A DNA stretch of 12,285 bases from Podochytrium sp. JEL0797 (GCA_027596195.1 JADGJG010000809.1:1-12285); one strand, 5' to 3'. Shown: positions 1-7,754, counted from the first letter of the stretch. Notes: generated by a model not told the origin, from the letters alone. Numbers and translations are program-made.

Positions 1-1334
1 TTCGCTCTTGTAAGGTCCTTGTGGCGCGTTTGCTTTTGCCACAATCGTTCCATTCAAGACGCTGCTCAGGCTCGTGGAGTAGCTGCTGTAAGGTGCGTCG
101 GAGGAAGAAACGTCATAAACGCCGAATCCTCCAAATTGGTTGTCTGGAAGGACTTCGTCAGCGACGGCTTGCAAGTCGGGCAGCTCGAGGAATCCACCGG
201 AAATCGCGCTCGTCCAATCGCCAGCTAAGCCAACCACGATTGGTCCCTTGAACATTGCCTTCCAATCCATATAGTTGAAGCCATAGGGATAAGAGCAGAT
301 ATTGTTGTTGTAGTACTGAATAATGATGTAGTCTAGCATGTTGGTGGACGCTGTAGCAGAGTAGGTGGCGTTGAAGTGCGCGATGACGAGGCCGGTGTAA
401 AGGTAATATCCGAGATTTTGCCCGGGTGCTTCTTGGTTATAGAGGTAGCATTCTGGCACAATTGAGATGGTTGTATGGGGGCTAAGAGTCTTGACCGTTG
501 TGATCAGATCGATCATTTCTTGATTCCACGACGGATCCCCCTTCTCAATATCGAGCTCGATTCCATCCAATACGGCACTTCCGAAGGGACGAACAGGATC
601 GGATCCTCCCAAAAAGCGACCGTACAACCACGTTCCAATGGATTTCCCGTCGCCCGGTGAAAAAGTGTAGTTGCTGATTTTGTCACCACCCATCGAAAGC
701 ACCACCTTCACCCCCTTGGCTTGACAATACGTGATATTCCCGCCCATGTAAATAAAGTTTGCGCCTGTTCCGTCTGGCCCGAGTCCGCCCTTGGGATAAT
801 TGAAATACGCCTGGTTCGACAGGTTGATGGTGAAGCCGTCTGTACCGCCCCCGAATTCGTTCATAAATCCGAGATTGATGGTGTGGAAGATTCCGAGGTC
901 GCAGTAGTATGTGAGCGGATTTTGCATCGATGAGGTGGGCTGGGTGGGGTGGGTTATGTCGACGATCCCGTTCCCGGCAGCGTTTTGACCCTGCAAGAGG
1001 TGGTATTAATATACGAAGTTCAATGGAAATGTGACATGAAACGAGCACTCACCCAGTACCCAAACAGTTTGCGAGACAGTGCCGGTGGCAATGGAGTATC
1101 ATTGCTTGTATTCGAAGGAGGCACAGAGCCGTTTGGTGCAGGCGTAGTAGAGGGTGAATTGGAAACGGGGGAACCAGAAGCGGAACCGTTCCTCGTAAAA
1201 TGAAAAATCAACACAATGGCTGCGATTGCCACAAGACCACACGGCACGGCAATCAGAAGCCACTTGCGATTCCTGCGTTTGTCTGTAACTCCCGAGATCA
1301 TGAGCTTGTTGTGTTCTGGTTTGGGGTCAGACAT
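1..1334 (-). CDS. Membrane-anchored GH18 (class III-like) chitinase, copy 1, 3' end outside window
   Basis: Probable chitinase hydrolysing beta-1,4-GlcNAc polymers at the cell surface or wall. Exon 1 is 1053-1334 and exon 2 runs from 990 to the window edge (330 codons, no stop or frameshift by hand translation); the intron is 991-1052. The start is the MSDP methionine at 1334, matching the MSDP start of copy 2; no ATG lies further upstream in frame. Residues 1-24 are polar and basic. Residues about 25-46 form one hydrophobic segment, which suggests a type II signal-anchor. A Ser/Thr/Pro/Asn-rich stalk follows, and the barrel begins at GYW|GQNAAGNG across the splice junction. The GH18 motif reads DGIELDIE with its final Glu as catalytic acid, and IIIQYYNNNICSY resembles the class III (hevamine-type) VQFYNNPPC segment. 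The protein is nearly identical to copy 2 from that motif onward but strongly diverged in the anchor and stalk. The C-terminal cysteine module of copy 2 would lie beyond the edge. Substrate choice is inferred. Confidence 0.88.
124..560. repeat. High-identity paralog tract, copy 1 side
   Basis: This tract aligns without gaps to 2398-2834 (offset 2274). I count about 17 mismatches in 437 bp (about 96% identity). The next 133 bp towards the 5' end of the gene (561-693) carry about 30 mismatches (about 77%), and positions 62-123 carry about 14 mismatches in 62 bp. The tract encodes the barrel from the catalytic motif through the later strands. Mismatch counts are by eye. Confidence 0.8.
991..1052 (-). 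other. Spliceosomal intron of chitinase copy 1 (62 bp)
   Basis: On the minus strand the intron begins GTGAGTGC and ends CTTGCAG. Removing it joins GGATACTGG to GGTCAAAAC, restoring GYWGQN, the expected first barrel strand of class III chitinases. It is phase 0 and sits at exactly the same position as the intron of copy 2, so it predates the duplication. Unlike the copy 2 intron, its length is not a multiple of three. Confidence 0.88.
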
Positions 1335-1513
1335 CTGACGTGATTCCAAGGCGGAAAATTTCTGAAACAATTGAAATGTAATAACACAAAAATTTAATTT
1401 CCCAAAGCTCAGCTACTGGCACGCCATTTAAAGTAGTCCTCCGTGGAAACTAATCGCCATCTGTGGCACATGTTTTGGAGGAACAAATCAACTCCCCATC
1501 TTCCTCAATTTCA

Positions 1514-1696
1514 ATGAAGGAACGGCTGCTACAGCACGTCGTGTATTTAGATTTATCGGAGGCTCTGCTGGGTCTCAACGCAATGTCCAAGAACGAACAA
1601 GAACACGCGTACATCCGCGCATTGATGCGGCCGCGAGTTCCAGAAATCTCAATTCAGGGCACGGTCGCTACTCGAATTTGCATCGAATTTGAATAG
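1514..1696 (+). CDS. Doubtful 60-aa reading frame (unknown)
   Basis: An ATG at 1514 opens a 60-codon frame ending in TAG. The same frame is open back to 1454, just after a TAA. The predicted peptide starts MKERLLQHVVYLDLSEALLG and has balanced, helix-compatible composition with few low-complexity stretches, which is unusual for random spacer sequence. I do not recognise a family. The ATG context is weak, with T at -3. A plus-strand AATAAA lies about 200 bp downstream. It may be a small gene, the last exon of a decayed gene, or chance. Confidence 0.2.
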   Translation: MKERLLQHVVYLDLSEALLGLNAMSKNEQEHAYIRALMRPRVPEISIQGTVATRICIEFE

Positions 1697-2041
1697 GTTT
1701 GGGATGGGAATCGCGGAAACGATTGCATGTTCACCTTAGAACTTGTAGATTTCCTATTGCAATTTCGGTGTCCTGTCGGAAGATACACCAATTATCCAAA
1801 CTCTCTTAAATTCAACAAATTGCAATGCAGATTTATTCAGACTAGAGAGAAACGGAAATTCGCGCCTTTTAACGTACACAAAAATCATTCCGAATAAAAG
1901 ATAGCATTGCAACTTCCAAGATAGCACTCAGAGTGCAACCCCAATAATAATCGGAGAGACCAAAATTCCTAACAAATCACGCTTTTGGCGAAGAGGAAAT
2001 ATTCAACTGTTTTGCGCAAAAAATTGATAAATATATATCTG

Positions 2042-2047
2042 TTTATT
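2042..2047 (-). terminator. Poly(A) signal AATAAA of chitinase copy 2
   Basis: The plus strand reads TTTATT here, so the minus strand carries AATAAA about 100 bp downstream of the copy 2 stop codon, in very A/T-rich DNA. Spacing and orientation fit a 3' end signal. Processing is inferred from sequence only. Confidence 0.55.
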
Positions 2048-2145
2048 GATCATAAGTAAATAGTTCAAAATAGTTTCAACATGTTGCAAGTTTTGGGGCC
2101 GGCGCAAATTCGAAAAAAATTTAACGCAAAAAATTTCACCAAGCC

Positions 2146-3699
2146 TCAGCAAGTCGCAAGCCACTTGAAGCACCCCTCTGGGCTCACGCAATCATTGTCG
2201 GAAGTGCACGTCTTGGCTGAGCAGCTTAAATCCGCATCATGCCACGTAGCACCACATCTCCATGGGTATTGTGTCTCGCTCTTGTACGGTCCTTGTGGCG
2301 CGTTTGCTTTTGCCACAATCGTTCCATTCAAGACACTGCTCAGGCTCGTGGAATAAGTGCTGTATGGCGCACTAGATGAAGACACGTCGTACACGCTGAA
2401 TCCTCCAAATTGGTTGTCTGGAAGAACTTCGTCAGCGACCGCTTGCAAGTCGGGCAGCTCGAGGAATCCTCCGGAAATCGCGCTCGTCCAATCGCCAGCC
2501 AAGCCAACCACGATTGGTCCCTTGAACATTGCTTTCCAGTCCATGTAGTTGAAGCCATAGGGATAAGAGCAGATATTGTTGTTGTAGTACTGAATAATAA
2601 TGTAGTCTAGCATGTTGGTGGACGCGGTAGCAGAGTAGGTGGCGTTGAAGTGCGCGATGACGAGGCCAGTGTAAAGGTAATATCCGAGATTTTGCCCGGG
2701 TGCTTCTTGGTTGTAGAGGTAGCATTCTGGCACAATCGAGATGGTCGTGTGGGGGCTAAGAGTCTTGACCGTTGTGATCAGGTCGATCATTTCTTGATTC
2801 CATGAGGGATCCCCCTTCTCAATATCGAGCTCGATTCCATCCAACACAACATTTCCAAATGGGCGAACAGGGTCGGATCCTCCCAAAAATCGACCATATA
2901 GCCATGTTCCAATGGCTTTTCCATCGCCCAACGCGAACTGGTAGTTGCTGATCTTGTCTCCTCCCAACGACATCACGACCTTGATTCCCTTTGATTGGCA
3001 GTAGGCAATATTCCCCGCCACTAATGTGAAATTGGTGCTGACTCCGTCTGGGGCGGGCCCTCCTGCGGGGTATTGATAGTACGCCTGATTCGAAAAGTTT
3101 ATCGTAAAATGGTCGTCTCCCGCGCCGAATTCGTTCATGAAACCGAGGTTCATGGTGTGGAAGGTTCCGAGGTCGCAGTAGTAAGAGAGGGAGCTTTGCT
3201 GTTGGGAGCGTGGTTGGGTAGGGTGGGTTATGTCGGCGATCCCGTTCCCGGCCGCGTTTTGACCCTGTGGCTGAATAGTTAGCAGTTTTCGATTAATGCG
3301 GAGAAAACTCACCCAGTATCCAATCAGCTTATGGGACGTAGTTTTTGAGGTGGGTGGCGATGAAGTGGCGCCGCTGCTGGTGTTGCCGGTTGGGGGTGTG
3401 CCCAAAATAGTGTTGGGAGTTGTGCTTGGATCGTTTGCACCAGATGCCGTCGACGCAGACGAAACAGATGAAGAGCTTGCCCCGTTACTCTTGATTGCGA
3501 AATAAGAAACAAGGGCAATAACGAGAATGGCAGTAACGAGGCCGCAAAGGATCACGGCAAGGCGGCGACCGGAGCTTTTCTTGACGGCTGCGGGTGTTGA
3601 TTTGGATACAGATGTCTTTGTATCGATTGTTAGAGTGCTGTTGCGGAAGGACTGTCTCGTCTGGAGGCGAGAGCTTTCTTCCGCAAGTGGGTCGGACAT
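2146..3699 (-). CDS. Membrane-anchored GH18 (class III-like) chitinase, copy 2, complete (501 aa)
   Basis: Complete tandem paralog of the gene at 1-1334. Exon 1 is 3313-3699 (129 codons), the intron is 3265-3312, and exon 2 is 2146-3264. The MSDP start at 3699 is the first in-frame ATG and is shared with copy 1. A hydrophobic segment lies at about residues 47-69, preceded by a basic KKSSGRR stretch, and suggests a type II anchor. Residues 70-125 form a Ser/Thr/Gly-rich stalk. The GH18 barrel begins at GYWGQNAAGNG (127-137). The active-site motif DGIELDIE spans 271-278, with E278 as the predicted proton donor; the usual second Asp of DxxDxDxE is Glu here. IIIQYYNNNICSY supports the class III group. 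The last 40 residues hold six cysteines in a pattern starting CGATWHDADLSC and ending CF...C. I recall similar C-terminal modules on chytrid and diatom chitinases, probably sugar-binding. Likely role: wall remodelling or surface chitin hydrolysis (inferred). Confidence 0.92.
   Translation of the reverse strand: MSDPLAEESSRLQTRQSFRNSTLTIDTKTSVSKSTPAAVKKSSGRRLAVILCGLVTAILVIALVSYFAIKSNGASSSSVSSASTASGANDPSTTPNTILGTPPTGNTSSGATSSPPTSKTTSHKLIGYWVSFLRINRKLLTIQPQGQNAAGNGIADITHPTQPRSQQQSSLSYYCDLGTFHTMNLGFMNEFGAGDDHFTINFSNQAYYQYPAGGPAPDGVSTNFTLVAGNIAYCQSKGIKVVMSLGGDKISNYQFALGDGKAIGTWLYGRFLGGSDPVRPFGNVVLDGIELDIEKGDPSWNQEMIDLITTVKTLSPHTTISIVPECYLYNQEAPGQNLGYYLYTGLVIAHFNATYSATASTNMLDYIIIQYYNNNICSYPYGFNYMDWKAMFKGPIVVGLAGDWTSAISGGFLELPDLQAVADEVLPDNQFGGFSVYDVSSSSAPYSTYSTSLSSVLNGTIVAKANAPQGPYKSETQYPWRCGATWHDADLSCSAKTCTSDNDCVSPEGCFKWLATC
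2398..2834. repeat. High-identity paralog tract, copy 2 side
   Basis: Partner of 124-560. Identity is about 96% by hand count, while neighbouring paralogous DNA falls to about 77%. The remaining differences inside the tract are mostly synonymous third-position changes. Confidence 0.8.
3265..3312 (-). other. Spliceosomal intron of chitinase copy 2 (48 bp, stop-free)
   Basis: The minus-strand intron begins GTGAGTTTT, contains a CTAAC branch-like element and ends CCACAG. Splicing restores GYW|GQNAAGNG. It is phase 0, 48 bp long and free of in-frame stops, so an unspliced transcript would encode 16 extra residues inside the first barrel strand. Homology to copy 1 and to the family makes intron status far more likely than coding status. 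Confidence 0.9.
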
Positions 3700-3961
3700 T
3701 ATTTTCGGACGATTATGAAACACGTCCAAATGAATTAAAATGATGTAAGAGATGAATGTATTTAACAGTTCGAAACAACACCCAGCTTGAAAAATTATCG
3801 GTTGTGGTTTAAAAAAGAATGAAATTGCATTTATCCTTTCCTATCAATTAACGGCGTGCTATCTCCCCGTGTAAAGATCGAATGCGATCGCGTTTTCGCG
3901 GAATCAATCCAAATTGGTGCCTTCCAAATTTTGAATATTTGAAATTCAGATCGAGAAAAAG
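3700..3961. promoter_or_regulatory. Divergent promoter region between chitinase copy 2 and the DHRS12-like gene
   Basis: This 262-bp gap lies between two head-to-head start codons and must contain both promoters. Visible elements are an inverted CCAAT box (ATTGG, 3913-3917) about 45 bp before the plus-strand ATG; a palindrome GCGATCGC (3884-3891) running into the inverted repeat CGCGTTTTCGCG (3889-3900); and A/T-rich tracts at 3740-3840. No classical TATA box at a fixed distance is convincing. Function of the palindromes is unknown. Confidence 0.55.
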
Positions 3962-5058
3962 ATGTTCGAAGCCCTGGCCACAACTTATCGCGCGACTGTC
4001 TTCGGCGTCTCTGGGCTGTTCGAATTCACCCGCCAAGGCTTCGAAAAGAACCAGAAACTGTTCACTGCGAATGCACTGGATGTGGATTTGACAGGAAAGG
4101 TTGTTTTGGTTACGGGAGCAAACAGCGGTCTTGGCTTCTCGGCTGCCCAGCAGATTGCGCAGCGCGGAGCAACAGGTATTTAGTGGTTCTACTTCAATTC
4201 TTTTGATTGAATACTGAGCGTACTTTGATCAGTTCATCTTCTCTGCCGCAATGAGCAGCGCGGTTCCAAAGCCAGGGATGAGATTGCCGCCGCTACGAAA
4301 AACTCGAATGTCTTTCTTGATGTTGTTGATGTCTCGAGCGCCAAAGACGTGAAGCGATTCGCGGACGCCTGGAAAAAGACGGGCGTTTCCATCGACGTGC
4401 TCGTCAACAACGCGGGTACGTCTGGTTCCAATGCAAGACTGTATCATTTGCATTCGTTAATGGATCCGTGCATGCAGGAATCCTCCCTGCCACGCGTTCC
4501 GAAACGCCGGAAGGACTCGAGTCCACGTTTGCAACCAACACGATGGGAACGTATTCCCTCACGACGCTTTTGATGCCCTTCATTCAACAGTCAAAGGACC
4601 CTCGCGTTGTTTCCGTCACGTCTGGTGGCGCGTTCAATAAGGGTCTTGACGTCAGTGATGTGAATTACACGGCGAGGCCTGCGGCTTCGTTTGATGGAAC
4701 GCTTGTGTATGCGCAGACAAAGCGGCAACAGATTGAGTTGACTGAATTCTGGGCCAAGAAACATCCTGAGATTAAATTTGTGTCCATGCATCCCGGATGG
4801 GCTGACACGCCAGGAGTTGAGGAAAGCATTCCCGGGTTTTACAATGCGATGAAAACGCGTCTTCGGACGAGTGATCAAGGGGCTGATACGATTGTGTGGG
4901 CTGCTGTTTCGAATGAAGTCAAGAATGTGAGGAATGGTGCGTTGTTGTTTGACCGCCATGAGGTGAAGCAGCATGTCACGTTTGGGGGGACTACTGCAAA
5001 ACCTGGGGATGTTGAGAAGCTGGTTGAGATTTGCAATGGTTATTTGGCGAGCTTCTAA
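3962..5058 (+). CDS. DHRS12-like short-chain dehydrogenase/reductase (325 aa)
   Basis: NAD(P)(H)-dependent oxidoreductase of the SDR superfamily, closest by eye to animal DHRS12, whose substrate is not well defined. Exons are 3962-4175, 4233-4415 and 4478-5058; the introns (4176-4232, 57 bp; 4416-4477, 62 bp) both interrupt glycine/valine codons and restore family motifs when removed. The pre-Rossmann segment (residues 1-45) matches DHRS12. The cofactor loop is TGANSGLG (51-58). An Arg after beta-2 (VHLLCRN) favours NADPH. NNAG spans 130-133, the catalytic Ser is near S181 (SVTSGG), and Y210/K214 form YAQTK. The Ser-Tyr spacing of about 29 resembles retinol-dehydrogenase-type SDRs. The C-terminal part carries the DHRS12-like SMHPGWADTPGV and QGADT segments. 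Length fits the family (human about 317 aa). The gene is divergent from chitinase copy 2 and tail-to-tail, 57 bp away, with the SCFD2-like gene. The physiological substrate cannot be read from sequence. Confidence 0.93.
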
Positions 5059-5062
5059 TAAA
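5057..5062 (+). terminator. Poly(A) signal AATAAA overlapping the DHRS12-like stop codon
   Basis: The stop TAA (5056-5058) is followed directly by TAAAG, so AATAAA spans 5057-5062 and shares two bases with the stop. If used, the 3' UTR would be only about 15-35 nt and would end close to or inside the 3' end of the opposing gene, whose stop is at 5116. Confidence 0.6.
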
Positions 5063-5115
5063 GATGAATTTGTTTATGGTGGCGGTCTGTGAAAATACGC
5101 CGAGAGAGACGGAAA

Positions 5116-7567
5116 TCATCCCAACAATCCCCCAGGAACACCCGGAAACACCATCTGCATCAACACATCCGCGTCACACATCCCCGTCGACCCGACAAGC
5201 ACAGTCACGCCAAACTCCCGCGCCACTTCTCTGATTTCTCGCACTTCCGAAGCAGTCGTCCCGCCAATCACGAATACAATTAGAGTCGAATATTCACGTG
5301 GCGTCGGATGCGCGCCGCCGAGGAGTCGGCTGAATTTGTTGAGGACTGTGCCGAGGGTTCCAGAGTAAGGAATGTGGGCGAGATCGTCGAGCTCTGTAAG
5401 GGCAGTGGTCTTGATGGATGGAGAACCCGTTGATTCTGTCGACAGGGAGGTTTGTAGGAGCGTTCGAATCAAGGGATGGTACGGGAAGACGGAATCGGGG
5501 TCGATCGGGCTGTGGAGAAAGCGTGAGCACCTATGAGTGGGTCAATTATCGACTCACGATTTCTGTTTGAATCCGGCTCGCATGCCGCCAATCATGTCGA
5601 GTCTTTCGAGCACTTCTGTGACCCAAATTTGGTTCACTTCCGGGTTTGACGACGAGGAAATGCCTTTTTGGGTGGCTTCGAGCGCGTGGAGGAATCCTGC
5701 GCCGAGTCGGTTTCGGAGGCTGGGGTCCATGGAGCGAATTGCGTCTGGACCGAGCATCGAGTACGAAAATGTGGCCAATTTCAATGCATCCATAATGGTG
5801 TGTGGTTGCCGCGTTGTAAGAGGCTTTGTTGAGTTTGGGGGCGATGAGGGAGAAGAAATAGATTGCACCCGTGGTAAGCTGTTGGAGATATTTTGCAGAA
5901 TGTCGATGATGGGAAGTATCGCGCAGGCTGGGTCTGATGATTCTGCGAGGGACAAGGCAATCAATTTTTCAATGTTTTGAAGGCTTTCCGAGTTGCTTGA
6001 TTCACTGCATGGAAAAAGTTGAGGAGATTCCGTGAGATTGAAAGCATGCGTTTCAAACCTGAGCTTCACGCTTTCAATTGCGCCAGATATCGCGTTCAGC
6101 AACGATCCATCGTTGACCAGGGCTTCCTCGTCGTCTTTGAAAATCGACAGAAGCTTGTCCAATTGATCCATGCTCAATCGTCCGAGCACACGAGGCCTCG
6201 CGGATGGCTGCACTTTGGCAATCAAATCCACGATTCGCTTTCGCGTTGCCACCAGGGAGTCCTTTTGAGACAGCATTGTGAGAACACGCAGGTAGTCCAT
6301 TGTTTCCGTGTCTCCACCGTGGGAGAGTGTGTATGGAAATGGGAACGTGCTGCTCAATGCGGAGGGGGATATTTCGCGATCCAGAGAGTTTGGGGACGGA
6401 CGTTGGAGGAATCGGAAAATTGTATCGAGGAGATTGTCTGGATGGCTCGTTGGGGGTGTGAGGTCGAGAGTTCTGTCCATGAGGATGAGGCCGATGTTGT
6501 TGGTTGTTATGGCGCGGCGGGGGGCTTCGGCTGATTGGGAGATGATGCATTTCGCGACTTGACGGGATGTCGGGCCCGCTGCAAAGATTTCCTCTTTTGC
6601 TCCCAGGGATTCGAGGAGGGAGCAAAGAGAAAAGGCGAGTTGGCGGGTTTGTTTCTGTATGAATTCGGGTGAGTTGTAGCAGCGTGTCGGTGCGAGGGGT
6701 GGAATCTTACGTCGAACGCGACAGGCGCTTCCTGAGTCTTGGTCATCGCGACTGTTATGAAGAAAAATAAGAATATAGCCTAGTTCGAGGGGATAGAGAT
6801 CTCACCTGCGCCAGTCAAACTCGGAAACATGGACTCGACGACCGGAATCATGAAAAACTCCGGTGTGACCGTTGCAAAACAGATTGGAGCGTATTCTACA
6901 ACTACTTCAAATTCATCATCATCTGGATCCGTATCGTGTCTATTTTTCGGGTAAACGGAGGGTGAATCTTTTCAAACTCGACCACAGGCAGGTTGTGACG
7001 CACTTTCGAGCCGACGAAACCATCCATTCGTGCACTTTGGACTCCACCTTTGCAAAATATCCCTCCGAGAATCCCAAATACGCATCAAATGAGCCCTGGA
7101 GGTCAGGCTCCATATCCAATTCTGCAACGTGGAGGGATTCGGCTGTGGCCATCACAATTCGGCATTCGTGGTAAGATCGGGCCAGGAGATGGGTTTGGAT
7201 CATCGGGGCGTATCGAGCAATGTGGGAGGAGAGAAGGAAGACGATGGATGGCTGTTCGGAGCTGGGTTGGTTGCTGTCAGTGATTGGATGCCCGTTTGGA
7301 ACGGATCGACGCTCACAGCTGCGAATCCACTGCCATTGGATCGTCAATGTTCTTGATCACAATGGATCCACCTGCAAAGACTGCGTTGAGACCGCCCTTG
7401 AGGGTCCACTGAAGAACCTGCAAGCAAGTTGAATTTCATCAATAATGCCACCGATGTGGAGTGCAATACAGGAGGGGCAGTACCTCGAGCATTGCACTGT
7501 CGGTCACGAGAATAGAGTCTTTCAGATCGCGGAGGAGTGCCTCGCAGGCCTGAGGTGCGAATTCCAT
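5116..7567 (-). CDS. SCFD2-like Sec1/Munc18-family protein (706 aa, 7 exons)
   Basis: Member of the Sec1/Munc18-like (SM) superfamily, which binds SNAREs and assists vesicle fusion; SCFD2 relatives (plant MIP3) are reported with ER tethering complexes. Exons by hand: 7484-7567, 7317-7417, 7004-7273, 6806-6939, 6711-6751, 5558-6654, 5116-5509. Introns are 66, 43, 64, 54, 56 and 48 bp, and all junctions keep frame. The start at 7567 gives MEFAPQACEALLRD. Support: SIVFLLSSHIA near residue 75 resembles SCFD2 VFVLSCLLKG; EVVVEYAPICFATVTPEFF resembles its next strand; GAKEEIFAAG precedes the SM signature ILMDRTLDLTPP (about 267-278), aligning with SCFD2 VDRTLDLTG; and the C-terminus carries LIVFVIGGTTASEVREI, close to SCFD2 LILFVVGGVTVSEVKMV. 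Length fits human SCFD2 (684 aa). It is head-to-head with the MIT-RasGEF. Family call strong; the exact N-terminal exon structure is less certain, and the role is inferred. Confidence 0.87.
6940..7003 (-). other. Third intron of the SCFD2-like gene (64 bp)
   Basis: The donor is GTGCGT and the acceptor AATAG. Without removal, the frame after VHEWMVSSARK runs into a stop and the family-like EVVVEYAPICF segment is in another frame. With removal the product reads ...SARKHDTDPDDDEFEVVVEY. No strong branch site is visible, so a neighbouring donor is possible. Confidence 0.65.
7274..7316 (-). other. Second intron of the SCFD2-like gene (43 bp, shortest in window)
   Basis: The donor is GTGAGC and the acceptor CTGACAG. 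Removal joins ...MAVDSQ to LNQPSSEQPSIVFLL, avoiding an in-frame TGA at the donor and reaching the SCFD2-like strand in the correct frame. The CTGAC element is almost on the acceptor, so the real branch point may be further upstream. Confidence 0.7.
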
Positions 7568-7754
7568 TGCTGCCTTTTCAAGACGTTTTCAAACATGAAA
7601 AACCCGAATGTTGACGGATGCCCCATAAATAAGTAAATGCATAGTGCCGTGTTCGCTTTTCTTTATTTTCCATTGTTCGCGATTGTGCTCTGGTGAAGCG
7701 AATTTCACCCACACCCAATCGAACCTCATCCCCCCATTGTCGCTATCGAGTGCC
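7568..7754. promoter_or_regulatory. Divergent promoter region between SCFD2-like gene and MIT-RasGEF
   Basis: This 187-bp gap between start codons must serve both genes. On the plus strand a TATA-like CATAAATAAG lies at 7624-7633, followed by a pyrimidine-rich stretch near 7650-7670 that could mark a transcription start. On the minus strand an upstream ATG at 7596-7594 is out of frame with the SCFD2-like start. Promoter assignment comes from gene arrangement; motif use is unproven. Confidence 0.55.

Larger units (their letters stand above)
1335..2145. other. Intergenic spacer between the two chitinase genes
   Basis: This 811-bp stretch separates the start of copy 1 (1334) from the stop of copy 2 (2146). 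The side near 1334 should hold the copy 1 promoter; it is A/T-rich, with no motif I would name. Positions 1450-1696 look less A/T-rich and hold a doubtful plus-strand reading frame listed separately. From 1697 to 2040 the DNA is A/T-rich with stops in all frames. It contains a short direct repeat, AAGATAGCA at 1898-1906 and 1918-1926, and a plus-strand AATAAA at 1893-1898. Positions 2041-2145 are the 3' UTR of copy 2. I see no tRNA, rRNA or transposon ends. Confidence 0.7.

Noticed and set aside
1..990. Possible pseudogene or frameshift in chitinase copy 1, since no stop-bounded frame covers it
   Set aside because: Hand translation from 990 to 1 gives 330 uninterrupted codons collinear with copy 2; it lacks a stop only because the window ends.
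683..1048. 121-codon minus-strand frame across the copy 1 intron
   Set aside because: It starts within the intron and is out of frame with the chitinase; Arg/His-rich shadow.
1..3699. Tandem array or mobile element as the source of the long repeat
   Set aside because: The similarity is confined to two intact genes with matching intron position; no terminal repeats, target duplications or transposase are visible.
5294..5530. Alternative C-terminal frame reading PDRPRFRLPVPSL after the last SCFD2-like intron
   Set aside because: The splice phase (TC|C) leads instead to SPIDPDSVFPYHPLIRTLLQ, which continues into the SCFD2-like C-terminus.
5537..5980. 147-codon plus-strand frame
   Set aside because: Antisense to SCFD2-like exon 6, where the minus strand has family similarity.
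5554..6480. Separate 308-aa gene starting at MDRTLDL
   Set aside because: That Met is inside the SM signature ILMDRTLDL; upstream exons continue the family similarity, so it is internal.
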